From Myxococcota bacterium (GTDB taxonomy: Bacteria; Myxococcota_A; Polyangia; Palsa-1104; JAEUJZ01): a DNA stretch of 33,088 bases. The DNA lies in the NCBI GenBank assembly GCA_025057315.1, contig JANWXW010000116.1, forward strand, positions 1 to 33,088, in the 5' to 3' direction. Positions 7,626 through 15,269 of this stretch are shown here, piece by piece. The notes beneath the pieces were generated by a model that saw nothing but the letters and a program-made list of their open reading frames with translations, did not search any database and was not told the DNA's origin. Position 1 is the first letter of the stretch, and each line of letters begins with the position of its first letter. A program made the position numbers and the translations under genes.

Positions 7626-8770
7626 CCGGCCGGCAGCGCCTCATCACGGTGCTGGGCACGCGGCCCGAACTGGTTAAGCTGTCGCCAGTCGTGCCCCTGC
7701 TCGATGCGATGCGGGCCTTCGACCACGTGGTGATCCACACCGGTCAGCACTACTCGGCCGAGATGGACGCCATCTTTTTCCGCGATCTGGGTCTGCGCCC
7801 ACCAGATGTGGCGCTCCAGGTCGGCTCGGGCCCCCACGGACGCCAGACTGGCGCCATCCTAGCCGGTGTCGAGGAGGTTCTGCTCCATGGTCCCGCGACG
7901 GCGGGGGTCGTTGTTCTGGGCGACACGAACAGCACCTTGGGCGGCGCCCTGGCTGCGGCCAAGCTGGCGATCCCGGTGGTGCACATCGAGGCGGGCTGCC
8001 GCTCGTTTCAGCCCGACCAACCGGAGGAGATCAACCGCATCCTAGTGGACCACTGCGCACAGCACCTGCTGGCCCCGGACGAGCGGGCAGCGGCCAACCT
8101 GCGCCGCGAGGGGGTGCCGGAGACAGCCATCGCGGTGGTCGGGTCCACATCGATCGATGCGGTCCTGCGCCATGCACCGCGGGCCCGTGGGCGGCCGATC
8201 GTCGCCGAGGTGATGCAGCGGCTGGACGTCAGAACCCCGATGCAGATGTTGCTGTGCACGGTGCACCGAGCGGAAAACACCCTGCCTGATACGTTCGCCG
8301 GTCTGCTCCGCGGGCTCAATCGTCTCGCCGAGCACTTCCCCATTGTGCTCCCGCTGCATCCACGAGCCCGGGCCGTGCTCGATCAGCTTGGCGGGCCGGC
8401 CCTGGTGTCACCCCGCGTGCTTTTGCTGCCGCCGCTGGGATACCTGGACATGCTGGCGCTGCTGTCGGTGGTCCGCGCCCTGCTCACCGACTCGGGCGGT
8501 CTGCAAGAGGAGGCAGCGGCGGTGGGGACGCCAGCGCTGGTGCTGCGGGAGCGCACCGAGTGGAGCTACCTGGTGGAGGCAGGGCGGAACGCGCTCATTG
8601 GCGCCAATGGGGACACGCTGTGCTCGCGGGCCCTGGCGCTGCTCACCGACGAGGCCAACGCCCAGATGCGGGCCGCCCCTTGCCGCCTGAATGCCGGCGC
8701 TGCCGAACGCATTGCCACGGAGATCGAGTGCCGCTTGGCTGGACAGGACCAGAGGGAGGCGAAAGGCTAG
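7622..8770 (+). CDS. wecB: UDP-N-acetylglucosamine 2-epimerase (non-hydrolysing)
   Basis: A 382-residue GT-B-fold epimerase that interconverts UDP-GlcNAc and UDP-ManNAc for surface polysaccharide synthesis. Family motifs are all present: LGTRPELVKLSPV (11-23), HTGQHYSAEMD (39-49), GDTNST with Asp101, HIEAGCRS with Glu123, PEEINR with Glu135/136, TVHRAENT with His215, and DSGGLQEEA in the C-terminal domain. GTG 7622 is chosen over an in-frame GTG at 7607 because GGAGGA (7611-7616) sits 5 bases before it and because it overlaps the upstream stop codon as GTGA. The length matches WecB/MnaA (about 375). Its stop codon overlaps that of infA on the opposite strand. A related nucleotide-sugar specificity (UDP-GalNAc or a 2,3-diacetamido sugar) cannot be excluded. 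Confidence 0.9.
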   Translation: MTGRQRLITVLGTRPELVKLSPVVPLLDAMRAFDHVVIHTGQHYSAEMDAIFFRDLGLRPPDVALQVGSGPHGRQTGAILAGVEEVLLHGPATAGVVVLGDTNSTLGGALAAAKLAIPVVHIEAGCRSFQPDQPEEINRILVDHCAQHLLAPDERAAANLRREGVPETAIAVVGSTSIDAVLRHAPRARGRPIVAEVMQRLDVRTPMQMLLCTVHRAENTLPDTFAGLLRGLNRLAEHFPIVLPLHPRARAVLDQLGGPALVSPRVLLLPPLGYLDMLALLSVVRALLTDSGGLQEEAAAVGTPALVLRERTEWSYLVEAGRNALIGANGDTLCSRALALLTDEANAQMRAAPCRLNAGAAERIATEIECRLAGQDQREAKG

Positions 8771-8982
8771 GTCCGACGGGTGATCAGGCCGCGGGTCGGA
8801 TCGTAGGGCGAAACGCCGACGAGAACCTGGTCTCCCAACACGACTCGGATGCGGTATCGGCGCATGCGTCCAGACAGCCGGGCTAGGATCTTGTGACCCT
8901 CCGGCGTCACGACCTCGAAGTTGCCGCCGACCATCACGTTCGTGACGGTTCCGCTCATCTCGACCAGATCTTCGCGACTCAA
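8767..8982 (-). CDS. infA: Translation initiation factor IF-1
   Basis: A 71-residue OB-fold protein from TTG 8982: SREDLVEMSGTVTNVMVGG, then FEVVTPEGHKILARLSGRMR and IRVVLGDQVLVGVSPYD, closing with TRGLITRR. These are the defining IF-1 segments, and the length equals the usual 71-73. IF-1 binds the 30S A site during initiation. TTG 8982 is preferred over an upstream in-frame GTG (8997) because GGAGGAGG (8995-8988) lies 5 bases before it. It is a solitary infA, not part of a ribosomal protein cluster; a second copy elsewhere in the genome is possible. Its TAG and the wecB TAG share the palindrome CTAG at 8767-8770. Confidence 0.93.
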   Translation of the reverse strand: MSREDLVEMSGTVTNVMVGGNFEVVTPEGHKILARLSGRMRRYRIRVVLGDQVLVGVSPYDPTRGLITRRT

Positions 8983-9041
8983 AGGCGCCTCCTCCACTGG
9001 CTACAGGCTGGGGAAATCATTTTGTTCGGTGCTCCTACTTT

Positions 9042-9047
9042 ATTATG
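9042..9047 (-). promoter_or_regulatory. Candidate -10 box for infA
   Basis: CATAAT on the minus strand lies in an AT-rich patch within otherwise GC-rich spacer, about 60 bases upstream of the infA start. No convincing -35 was found. The rest of the 237-base spacer (8983-9219) holds two short hairpins, four loosely repeated GGAC units (9148-9174) and no plausible gene. Confidence 0.3.
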
Positions 9048-9194
9048 TCCAGCGTCCACGGACTCATGGCTGGGCCAGGGCCCCCACCGGAGAGGCGATC
9101 AATCAGCCTGGCGTGTCGGGAAGGCTCGCCTGCGGGTGAGCACCCGCGGACCCAGGACCGGCGGACCAAGGACAATTCTATCTTAGCGTCCATG

Positions 9195-9212
9195 CCATTT
9201 GCTGGCAAATGG
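9195..9212 (-). repeat. Perfect inverted repeat just after the DUF507 gene, possible terminator stem
   Basis: CCATTTGC, a TG centre, and GCAAATGG form a perfect 8-base dyad (or a 7-base stem with a 4-base loop) that begins 8 bases past the DUF507 stop codon. There is no following T-tract on either strand, so an intrinsic terminator is uncertain. A second dyad, GCGGGTG-AG-CACCCGC, lies at 9132-9147. Confidence 0.3.
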
Positions 9213-9219
9213 TCGTCCA

Positions 9220-9732
9220 TTACTCCAGCTTGTGCTTGCGTTTTACCTCGGCCATGATGCGCTGGTACTCGATGTCCCAGGCTGAGGTCCCCTCCTCGAG
9301 GTTCTTGATCCGTCGGCGAACTTCCTGATCGAGTTCCTCTTCGAGCTGCATGTGCTTTCGGAGCAGGGCCTGCAGCTTCTTGCGCAGGCTTACATCGTCG
9401 GCGAACACCTCGTCAATGTTCGGTGAGCGCATGAACACCTCGACGAGCTGGTTCGCCAGGTAAGGTACCGCTTCATCGCCGATGGCGAAGTTGCGCTCTT
9501 CGCAGAGGGTTCGCTTGATGCGGGCAAAGTGGCCATAGGGGAGGCCTCGCCGCTCCATCAGGTCCTTGGCCCTCTCCGTCAGCTCGCGGTCCATGCTCAG
9601 GTATTCCTTCAGCACCGCCTCCACATCCAGCCGCGCCTCGTGGAGATTGCCCACCTCCAGGTCCCCCTCCTGCCGGAGACGGTGAATGATGTCCTCTGCG
9701 ATGGCCGGGATTTTCCCGGGGTAGAGCCTCAT
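9220..9732 (-). CDS. DUF507 family protein, two tandem copies of the domain
   Basis: A 170-residue, highly charged, all-helical cytoplasmic protein beginning MRLYPGKIPAIAEDII, the usual DUF507 opening. The function of the family is unknown. The two halves resemble each other: a segment near 10-60 (IIHRLRQEGDLEV followed by a long charged helix) and one near 98-150 (LVEVFMRSPNIDEV followed by a similar helix), which suggests an internal duplication; the longer deltaproteobacterial members share this organisation. ATG 9732 has AAGGA about 8 bases upstream and a good sigma70-type promoter at 9763-9791. It stands alone between infA and the DUF1501 gene, all on the minus strand. Confidence 0.85.
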   Translation of the reverse strand: MRLYPGKIPAIAEDIIHRLRQEGDLEVGNLHEARLDVEAVLKEYLSMDRELTERAKDLMERRGLPYGHFARIKRTLCEERNFAIGDEAVPYLANQLVEVFMRSPNIDEVFADDVSLRKKLQALLRKHMQLEEELDQEVRRRIKNLEEGTSAWDIEYQRIMAEVKRKHKLE

Positions 9733-9762
9733 GCGCGCTGTCCTTGGTGCAAAACCGACGGC

Positions 9763-9791
9763 AGCATACGAGCATGATCAGGAGGGGTCAA
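9763..9791 (-). promoter_or_regulatory. Sigma70-type promoter of the DUF507 gene
   Basis: On the minus strand TTGACC (9791-9786) is followed after exactly 17 bases by TATGCT (9768-9763). The expected start is near 9756, giving a leader of about 24 bases that contains the AAGGA Shine-Dalgarno sequence. It is one of the best promoter matches in the window. Confidence 0.6.
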
Positions 9792-9840
9792 CAGGACAGC
9801 AGCGGATCCGCGCCACTGCCTCGCAAAGCTTCCGGTTTTC

Positions 9841-9894
9841 CCCCGCGGGGACCCTGCCGGCCGCTAGCCCGGACCGCCTGGCTCGCTGGCAGGG
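9841..9894 (-). repeat. Inverted repeats downstream of the DUF1501 gene, possible terminator region
   Basis: CCCTGCC (9852-9858) pairs with GGCAGGG (9888-9894) around a GC-rich loop, next to the palindrome CCCCGCGGGG (9841-9850). They lie 25-80 bases beyond the DUF1501 stop codon. No U-tract follows, so any termination would be factor-assisted. The remainder of the 9733-9918 gap contains only the DUF507 promoter. Confidence 0.25.
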
Positions 9895-9918
9895 AAGCGC
9901 CGGCGGGTCGACTCACCG

Positions 9919-11145
9919 TCAGGATGCGGCCAAAAGCGCGCGCACCGGCTGGCCACCGTCTGTGATGGACACGGGCCGACCGGAGGGGGTGCGCACCTCG
10001 CGTGCCGGATCCAACCCGAGCAGCACGGCCACGGTGGCGAACAGATCGGGCACGCGGACCGGATGTTCGACCACCCGCGCGCCCTCGTCGTCCGTGGCGC
10101 CATATACCATGCCGCCGCGGACGCCCCCGCCGCAGAGCACGGCCGAGAAGGCCTGCGGATGATGGTCACGGCCCTCGTTGGCATTGATGGTCGGCGTGCG
10201 ACCGAACTCCCCGAGCCACAGGACCAGAGTGCGCGGCAGCAGCGCCCGCTGCTCCAGGTCGCGGATGAGCGTTGCCATCGCCGGATCGAGCACGCCAAGG
10301 AGCGTACGAAGCCGCCCGAAGGCGTCCTGGTGGGTGTCCCAGCCGTCCAAGACGACCTCGACATAGCGGACGCCGGCTTCGACCAGGCGGCGCGCCAGCA
10401 GGCACCCTCGGCCAAAATCGTTGTTGCCGTAGGCGGTGCGCAGCGCATCGGGCTCCTCAGAGAGATCGAAGGCGCGCAGCCGCGGCGCATACATCATGCG
10501 AACGGCCCTGTCCCGCACCGCCTGGCGGCTACGAAGCTGCGGGTCCTGCACGCGCCCCTGGTAGCGGCGTTCCATCTCTTCCAGCGCCACCTTGCGCCGC
10601 AGAAACCGGACGAAATCCACCCCCGGCGGATGGTCCGTGTTGTCCGGCGGTTGCCCTGGCCGCTCCACGACGAACGGGCCGTGCTCCAGGCCCAGGAAGC
10701 CAGCGTCGCCGCCGGGCCCACCGATGCTGACACATGCAGGCAGGTCGAAGGCGGGGTCGCCTAGCTCCGCGCTCACCCAACTGCCCAGTGCCGGGTGGTC
10801 TACGGTGGGGTTGGGCGCGTAGCCGGTGTGCAGAAGAAACTGAGCGCGCTGGTGATTCCCCTCGCGGCTGGTCAGGCTGCGCACGACCGCCAAATGATGG
10901 GCCTGCTCTGCCAGCTGCGGCAAGTGCTCGCACAGACGCAGCTCCGGCACGCGGGTGGGGATGTCCCGAAACGGCCCGCCGCTTTTTGTGCCGGGCTTGG
11001 GGTCGAAGGTGTCTAGGTGGCTGGGGCCGCCGTTCATCCACAGCACGATGCACGCCCGGGCCGGACCGCCGCGCGGCGCCGCGCGGGCGCGTGCCAGGTA
11101 CCCCAACAGCGCGGCCGAGCCAACCAGAAACTGTCGCCGATTCAT
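9919..11145 (-). CDS. DUF1501 family protein, Tat-exported, alkaline-phosphatase-superfamily fold
   Basis: A 408-residue protein with a twin-arginine signal (NRRQFLVGSAALLG) followed by the DUF1501 domain, a sulfatase/phosphatase-like superfamily of unknown substrate. Diagnostic segments are CIVLWMNGGPSHLDTFDPKPG near residue 32, the VVRSLTSREGNHQRAQFLLHTGY region, VVLDGWDTHQDAF in the middle, and WLGEFGRTPTINANEGRDHHP near the C terminus, which carries His/Asp residues likely to bind metal. In Planctomycetes and relatives, DUF1501 genes sit beside DUF1549/DUF1553 genes, as here. The start has a G-rich Shine-Dalgarno run (AAGGGGGG) that overlaps the upstream gene's stop codon; the intergenic distance is only 14 bases, so both genes are one transcript. 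Function unknown; likely periplasmic. Confidence 0.88.
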   Translation of the reverse strand: MNRRQFLVGSAALLGYLARARAAPRGGPARACIVLWMNGGPSHLDTFDPKPGTKSGGPFRDIPTRVPELRLCEHLPQLAEQAHHLAVVRSLTSREGNHQRAQFLLHTGYAPNPTVDHPALGSWVSAELGDPAFDLPACVSIGGPGGDAGFLGLEHGPFVVERPGQPPDNTDHPPGVDFVRFLRRKVALEEMERRYQGRVQDPQLRSRQAVRDRAVRMMYAPRLRAFDLSEEPDALRTAYGNNDFGRGCLLARRLVEAGVRYVEVVLDGWDTHQDAFGRLRTLLGVLDPAMATLIRDLEQRALLPRTLVLWLGEFGRTPTINANEGRDHHPQAFSAVLCGGGVRGGMVYGATDDEGARVVEHPVRVPDLFATVAVLLGLDPAREVRTPSGRPVSITDGGQPVRALLAAS

Positions 11146-11159
11146 CTTGTTACCCCCCC

Positions 11160-12878
11160 TTAATGACGGAACACGAACTCGCTGCTATTAATGAGCACCC
11201 ACATCATGTCCTCGAATGCCTGCTGCCGGGGCGTGGGGGGCGGGGGGCGCAAGCGAGCGGCCACGCTCCGCAGGGGATCCGGCCCCTGGGGAGGACGATG
11301 GCGGCCAGGCGGCGGCTCGTGGACCAGCTCCCGCGGTGCGGACAGAAACGCCAGCCAGCTCGCCAGCTCCGTCGGATCTGGGGGCCGCGACAGCGTGCGC
11401 AGGTACAGCGCCCGGATGCGCGCCTGGTCATCCCCGGGCCCTTGCAGGACCGTGACCAGGGCGCTGCCCGGAGCCGCCCGCGTGGCGTGGTGGACCAGCG
11501 ATCCATTGAGCAGGTAGAGCGCCTGTTGCACCGTGCCGAGATAGCCTGGCGGGGCCACCTCCTCGTCCACCTCAAAGAGGAAGGAAAACGACTCGCGCAG
11601 CCGCTGGCGCACGCGCTCCAGTTCGTCTCCGCGCGCCGTGGCCTGCTGCAGCGCCTGGTCAAACCCAGTGGCAGCGACGATCGAGTCGAGCAACTCGTTG
11701 GGGCCCAGCGGCCGGAGCCGATACCGCGGCCACAGCCGGTGCTCAGGATCTGGGTCGCGGCACGGTCCGGCCGAGAGCTGGTAGACCCGCGTGGCGGTGA
11801 TAAGACGAATGAGGCGGCGCAGGTCGAACCCGTGGGCAGCGAAGTCGCGCGCCAGGCGGTCCAGCAGCGACGGCATGGTGACGGGGTTGGAGGGCCGCAG
11901 ATCGTCCACCGGCTCGCAAAAGCCGCGGCCGATGAGGTAGGCCCAGTACCGGTTCACCAGGACGCGGGCAAACCAGGGGTTCTGAGGCGAGGTGATCCAG
12001 GCCGCAAGCGCCTGCCGGGGGTTGGGTCCGGACAGATCCGTGCCGTCCAGGGCCATGGGCTTCGCCTGAGCAATGGCGCGCAGTTCGGGCTCATCCGGAC
12101 CCGCGGCGATGGGCTTTGGCCCGTCGCTGACCTCGATGCGGCGCACGCCTCGGACCGGCCCGGTATCGATGCGGCGCACGCGCAGCCGGGCCAGGGCCGC
12201 AACGAAGCGGCGGAAGTGCTCCTGCTTCCATCGCTCCGTTGGGTGATCGTGGCACTGGGCGCACTGGATCTGCACCCCAAGCAGCTCGCGCGCCACCACG
12301 CCGCCCAGGTCCTGCGGGTTGCGCTCAAACGGCAGCAGGAAGTTGACTGCCCCGTTGACCGCACCCGGGGCGGGCGTATCGGCCCCCATCGCGGCCCCGG
12401 TGGCAGGGTCCCTGGGCCCCCCCACGCTGTTGATCCCTTCGGCCGTAAGCAGCTCGTAGACCAGGCGGTCCCAGCCCAGGCCCGCGGCCAGCCGCTCGCG
12501 GAACCAGGCGCGAAAGGCATGCCGATCGATGTCTCCGGAACGCCTCTTGCGGCCACGTGGAAACAGGACCCCTTCCCAGTAGTTGGTAAAATGCTCGGCA
12601 TAACGGTCCTGGCGCAGCAGCTGGTCGATCAGCCGCTGCCGCCGATTGGGAGCCGGGTCCGCGACAAAGGCCACAACCGCCTCCGGGGGCGGGATAACGC
12701 CGGTCAGGTCCAGATAGGCCCGTCGGATGAAACCAGCGTCATCGACGGGCTGAGCGGGCACGATGCCGCGCCGACGCCACTCCGCTGCGATCGCGCGGTC
12801 CAGCTCCTGGGCTGTCAGCGGCACGACGCCCGCCCTAGGAGACCCCAGAGCCGCCAATACCACAGGAATCCAGATCAC
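11160..12878 (-). CDS. DUF1549/DUF1553 protein (planctomycete-type) with CxxCH motif
   Basis: A 572-residue protein with a short hydrophobic N terminus that may be a signal peptide. The DUF1549 part (about 25-225) shows FIRRAYLDLTGVIPPP, RLIDQLLRQDRYAEHF, and the cysteine motif CAQCH (206-210) in VQIQCAQCHDHPTERW. The DUF1553 part (about 285-570) shows FARVLVNRYWAYLIGRGF, DLRPSNPVTMPSLLDRLA, and the C-terminal ALYLRTLSRPPDPTEL and WVLINSSEFVFRH. These proteins often carry an extra N-terminal cytochrome c-like domain (PSCyt1) that is absent here. CxxCH resembles a haem-attachment motif but is invariant in the family and may bind metal instead. Start GTG 12878 lacks a Shine-Dalgarno sequence and has CATAAT 6 bases upstream. 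Function unknown. Confidence 0.87.
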   Translation of the reverse strand: MIWIPVVLAALGSPRAGVVPLTAQELDRAIAAEWRRRGIVPAQPVDDAGFIRRAYLDLTGVIPPPEAVVAFVADPAPNRRQRLIDQLLRQDRYAEHFTNYWEGVLFPRGRKRRSGDIDRHAFRAWFRERLAAGLGWDRLVYELLTAEGINSVGGPRDPATGAAMGADTPAPGAVNGAVNFLLPFERNPQDLGGVVARELLGVQIQCAQCHDHPTERWKQEHFRRFVAALARLRVRRIDTGPVRGVRRIEVSDGPKPIAAGPDEPELRAIAQAKPMALDGTDLSGPNPRQALAAWITSPQNPWFARVLVNRYWAYLIGRGFCEPVDDLRPSNPVTMPSLLDRLARDFAAHGFDLRRLIRLITATRVYQLSAGPCRDPDPEHRLWPRYRLRPLGPNELLDSIVAATGFDQALQQATARGDELERVRQRLRESFSFLFEVDEEVAPPGYLGTVQQALYLLNGSLVHHATRAAPGSALVTVLQGPGDDQARIRALYLRTLSRPPDPTELASWLAFLSAPRELVHEPPPGRHRPPQGPDPLRSVAARLRPPPPTPRQQAFEDMMWVLINSSEFVFRH

Positions 12879-12884
12879 AAAAAC

Positions 12885-12890
12885 ATTATG
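12885..12890 (-). promoter_or_regulatory. Candidate -10 box of a leaderless transcript (DUF1549 gene)
   Basis: CATAAT on the minus strand is separated from GTG 12878 by the six bases GTTTTT, so transcription would begin at or beside the start codon. It lies in the 36-base gap after ispA. No consensus -35 is visible. Confidence 0.4.
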
Positions 12891-12914
12891 CGCTCTCGGC
12901 CGCCAGCTGCTGCC

Positions 12915-13796
12915 CTAGTGCTTCCTGTCGACGGTGTAGCGGCCCAGGGCCCGCAGCGGTTCGGCCGCCTCGCCCAGGGGCGCCAAGGCCTCTAGGCCCC
13001 TGGCCATCACTGCCTGGGCATGCCGCTGTGCGCCGTCCACGCCAAGCAGGTTGACAAAGGTCGTCTTGCCCGCGTCCCGGTCCGAGCCGGGGTCCTTGCC
13101 CAGCGTCTGCAGGTCAGCCGTTACGTCCAGCACATCGTCGATGATCTGGAATGCCAGCCCCAGCGCCTCGCCGAAGCGGGTCAGTCGCTCCAGGGAGTCG
13201 GCCGAGGCGCCGCCCAGCAGGGCACCGGTACGCACGGCGGCCCGCAGCAGCGCGCCGGTTTTGAGGCGGTGAAGCTGGGTGAGCTCCTCCAGACCGACCG
13301 ACTTGCCGGTCAGCTCCACATCGAGGACCTGCCCACCGACCATGCCCCCTGAGCCAGCCGCCTGCGCCAGCTCCTGCAGCACGGCGATCACCACGGCGGC
13401 CGGGGCCTGGGCCTGCGCGGCTACGGAGAACGCGTCGGTGAGCAGGGCGTCTCCAACCAGAACCGCCAGGGCCTCGCCGTACTTGCGGTGGCTGGTGGGT
13501 CGTCCGCGCCGGAAGTCGTCGTTGTCCATGCATGGCAAGTCGTCGTGGACCAGCGAGTAGGTGTGGATCATTTCCAGCGCGCACGCAGCCGGCAGCGCCG
13601 TCTCCGCCTGGCCCCCGACGGCCTCGCAACTGGCCAACACCAAGATCGGCCGCAGCCGCTTTCCACCGTCGAGCAGACTGTAGCCGATGGCCTCGCGCAG
13701 CCGGGCCGGCGCGGCCCCGTCCTCCACCACACGCACCAGCGCGGCCTCCACCCGCGCCCGCTGCCGAGCCAGATATCCGTCGAGATCAAAGCTCAT
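12915..13796 (-). CDS. ispA: Polyprenyl diphosphate synthase, IspA-type (farnesyl or geranylgeranyl diphosphate synthase)
   Basis: A 293-residue all-helical trans-prenyltransferase that condenses IPP with allylic diphosphates. Motifs: GGKRLRP (44-50, IPP binding), first Asp-rich motif DDLPCMDND (85-93) followed by RRGRPTSH, KTGALLRAA, and second Asp-rich motif DDVLD (220-224). The first motif has the two-residue insertion of bacterial type II FPP/GGPP synthases and the sequence is close to E. coli IspA. Length is normal (about 300). Start ATG 13796 is chosen because homologues begin near MSFDLDGYL; ATG 13808 would add four residues, and neither has a Shine-Dalgarno sequence. It follows the response regulator by about 87 bases on the same strand, and its product would supply FPP to HpnD and HpnC encoded divergently. 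Chain length (C15 or C20) is not decidable by eye. Confidence 0.88.
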   Translation of the reverse strand: MSFDLDGYLARQRARVEAALVRVVEDGAAPARLREAIGYSLLDGGKRLRPILVLASCEAVGGQAETALPAACALEMIHTYSLVHDDLPCMDNDDFRRGRPTSHRKYGEALAVLVGDALLTDAFSVAAQAQAPAAVVIAVLQELAQAAGSGGMVGGQVLDVELTGKSVGLEELTQLHRLKTGALLRAAVRTGALLGGASADSLERLTRFGEALGLAFQIIDDVLDVTADLQTLGKDPGSDRDAGKTTFVNLLGVDGAQRHAQAVMARGLEALAPLGEAAEPLRALGRYTVDRKH

Positions 13797-13836
13797 CTGT
13801 AGACACATACACCAGGCCAGCGCCCACCTCCACTGC

Positions 13837-13852
13837 GGTGCGATCTCGCACC
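13837..13852. repeat. Perfect dyad in the ispA upstream region
   Basis: GGTGCGA and TCGCACC face each other across two bases (a 6-base stem with a 4-base loop). It lies between the response regulator stop codon and the ispA start, so it may be a terminator stem without a T-tract, an attenuator, or an operator. No protein is known to bind this sequence. Confidence 0.3.
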
Positions 13853-13883
13853 CTAGGCGCGAAGGCGCACCTGTCGGACCATG

Positions 13884-15269
13884 TTACAAGCCGTACTTCT
13901 CCACCCGTCGGAGCAGGGCGAAGCGCGAGATGCCCAAAAGCTCGGCAGCGCGGTTCTTGCGGCCACCGGCCATGCGCAGCGCCTCCTCCAGCAGGCGCCG
14001 CTCCAGGCGCTCCAGCGTGTCGCGCCCCGGCTCGAATGTCACCGTCAGGCCGGCCACAGGGGACCCTGGCGGCGTGGCGGTGACCAGGTGCCGCCGCAGC
14101 GCTGCCTCGGTGATGCGCGGCGGCAGCAGGTCTGGCGTTATCTGGCTCGCCCCATCGGGCGCCAGGATGACGGCCCGTTCGATGATGTTGCGCAGCTCCC
14201 GCACGTTGCCGGGAAAGTCGTAGCGCAGCAGCAGCTCCCGCACCTCACGCGACAGCTCCACCCGCTTGCCCAGGCGGTTGCCGAACTCGGCAGCAAAATA
14301 GTTTGCCAACAGCAAAATATCCTCACCCCGCTCGCGCAGCGGTGGCAGATGGATCGGAAACACCGACAAGCGATGGTAGAGGTCGAGGCGGAAGCGCTTT
14401 TCGCCCACAAGCTGAGCCAGGTCGCGGTGGGAGGCGGCGATCATCCGGGCCTCTAGGGCAATCGGCCGGACCCCGCCAACCCGCTCGAAGGTACGCTCCT
14501 CCAGCACACGCAGCAACTTGCCCTGCAGGGCCGGGTCCATGTCCCCGATCTCGTCCAGCAGCACGGTGCCCCGTCCGGCCACTTCCAGCCGACCGGGTTT
14601 CTGCCGCTCGGCACCGGTGAACGCGCCCTTCTCATAGCCGAACAGCTCGCTTTCGGCCAATGGTGCGGGCAATGCCACGCAGTCGATGGCCACAAACGGC
14701 TCGCTGGCGCGCTGCGACAGGGCATGGATGGCGCGTGCAGCCACCCCCTTGCCCGTGCCGCTCTCGCCGCACAGCAACACGGTGGTGTCCGGCGCACGGG
14801 CCACCTCCTGAATGCGCAGGATGGCCTCGCGCAGGGCGGGCGATTCTCCCAACAGCTCGGTGGCCAGCTGCGGTGGCGCCATCTGGGCCGCTCGGGTTGC
14901 CCGAGCCACCTGTTCGGCCTCCACGACCCGATTGACCACCTCGGGCAGCGCCGTGGATTTGGGCACGTAATCGGTCGCCCCGCGTCGCATGGCCTCAACG
15001 GCATTTTCGATGGTGCCGTAGGCGGTCATCATCAGCACAGCCGGCGCCGGCCGGATCGCCCGCAGGGGGCCAATCAGATCCAGCCCCGTGCCATCGGGCA
15101 GCAGATGGTCCAGCAGGATCAATGTGTAAGATCGCCGCCGTGCCCACAGCAGCCCCTCGGCAGCAGTGGACGCTACGTCCACCTGCAGGCCTCGTCGCTG
15201 GAGCAGACGCTGGAGCGACCGAGTGTAGGTGACTTCGTCATCGATAATCAGGGTGCGGTATTCGCTCAT
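13884..15269 (-). CDS. NtrC-family sigma54-dependent response regulator
   Basis: A 461-residue transcription activator. The receiver domain (1-120) has the acidic pair Asp10/Asp11, phospho-acceptor Asp54 in LLDHLLPDGTG, Thr82 and Lys104. The AAA+ domain (about 138-370) has Walker A GESGTGKG (168-175), the sigma54-contacting GAFTGA loop (215-220) and Walker B LLDE (237-240). A Fis-type helix-turn-helix closes the protein (AAELLGISRFALLRRVEKYG). All residues needed for phosphorylation and sigma54 activation are present. Start ATG 15269 has GGAGAG 6 bases upstream and lies inside the histidine kinase gene (31-base overlap), so the pair is translationally coupled. The regulon is unknown; adjacent ispA and the divergent mevalonate operon are obvious candidates, but I found no convincing -24/-12 promoter there. 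Confidence 0.92.
   Translation of the reverse strand: MSEYRTLIIDDEVTYTRSLQRLLQRRGLQVDVASTAAEGLLWARRRSYTLILLDHLLPDGTGLDLIGPLRAIRPAPAVLMMTAYGTIENAVEAMRRGATDYVPKSTALPEVVNRVVEAEQVARATRAAQMAPPQLATELLGESPALREAILRIQEVARAPDTTVLLCGESGTGKGVAARAIHALSQRASEPFVAIDCVALPAPLAESELFGYEKGAFTGAERQKPGRLEVAGRGTVLLDEIGDMDPALQGKLLRVLEERTFERVGGVRPIALEARMIAASHRDLAQLVGEKRFRLDLYHRLSVFPIHLPPLRERGEDILLLANYFAAEFGNRLGKRVELSREVRELLLRYDFPGNVRELRNIIERAVILAPDGASQITPDLLPPRITEAALRRHLVTATPPGSPVAGLTVTFEPGRDTLERLERRLLEEALRMAGGRKNRAAELLGISRFALLRRVEKYGL

Noticed and set aside
8983..9219. tRNA or small RNA gene in the infA-DUF507 spacer
   Set aside because: No T-loop GTTCRA motif or acceptor-stem pairing was found; only two short hairpins and degenerate GGAC units are visible.
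11160..12878. DUF1549 protein as a genuine c-type cytochrome because of CAQCH
   Set aside because: The motif is part of the DUF1549 family signature, and a single CxxCH without a clear axial ligand is not enough to call a haem protein.
10734..12995. Long plus-strand reading frame (about 750 codons) opposite the DUF1501 and DUF1549/DUF1553 genes
   Set aside because: It has no recognisable motifs, and the minus-strand genes have clear family signatures. Long antisense frames are common in GC-rich DNA.
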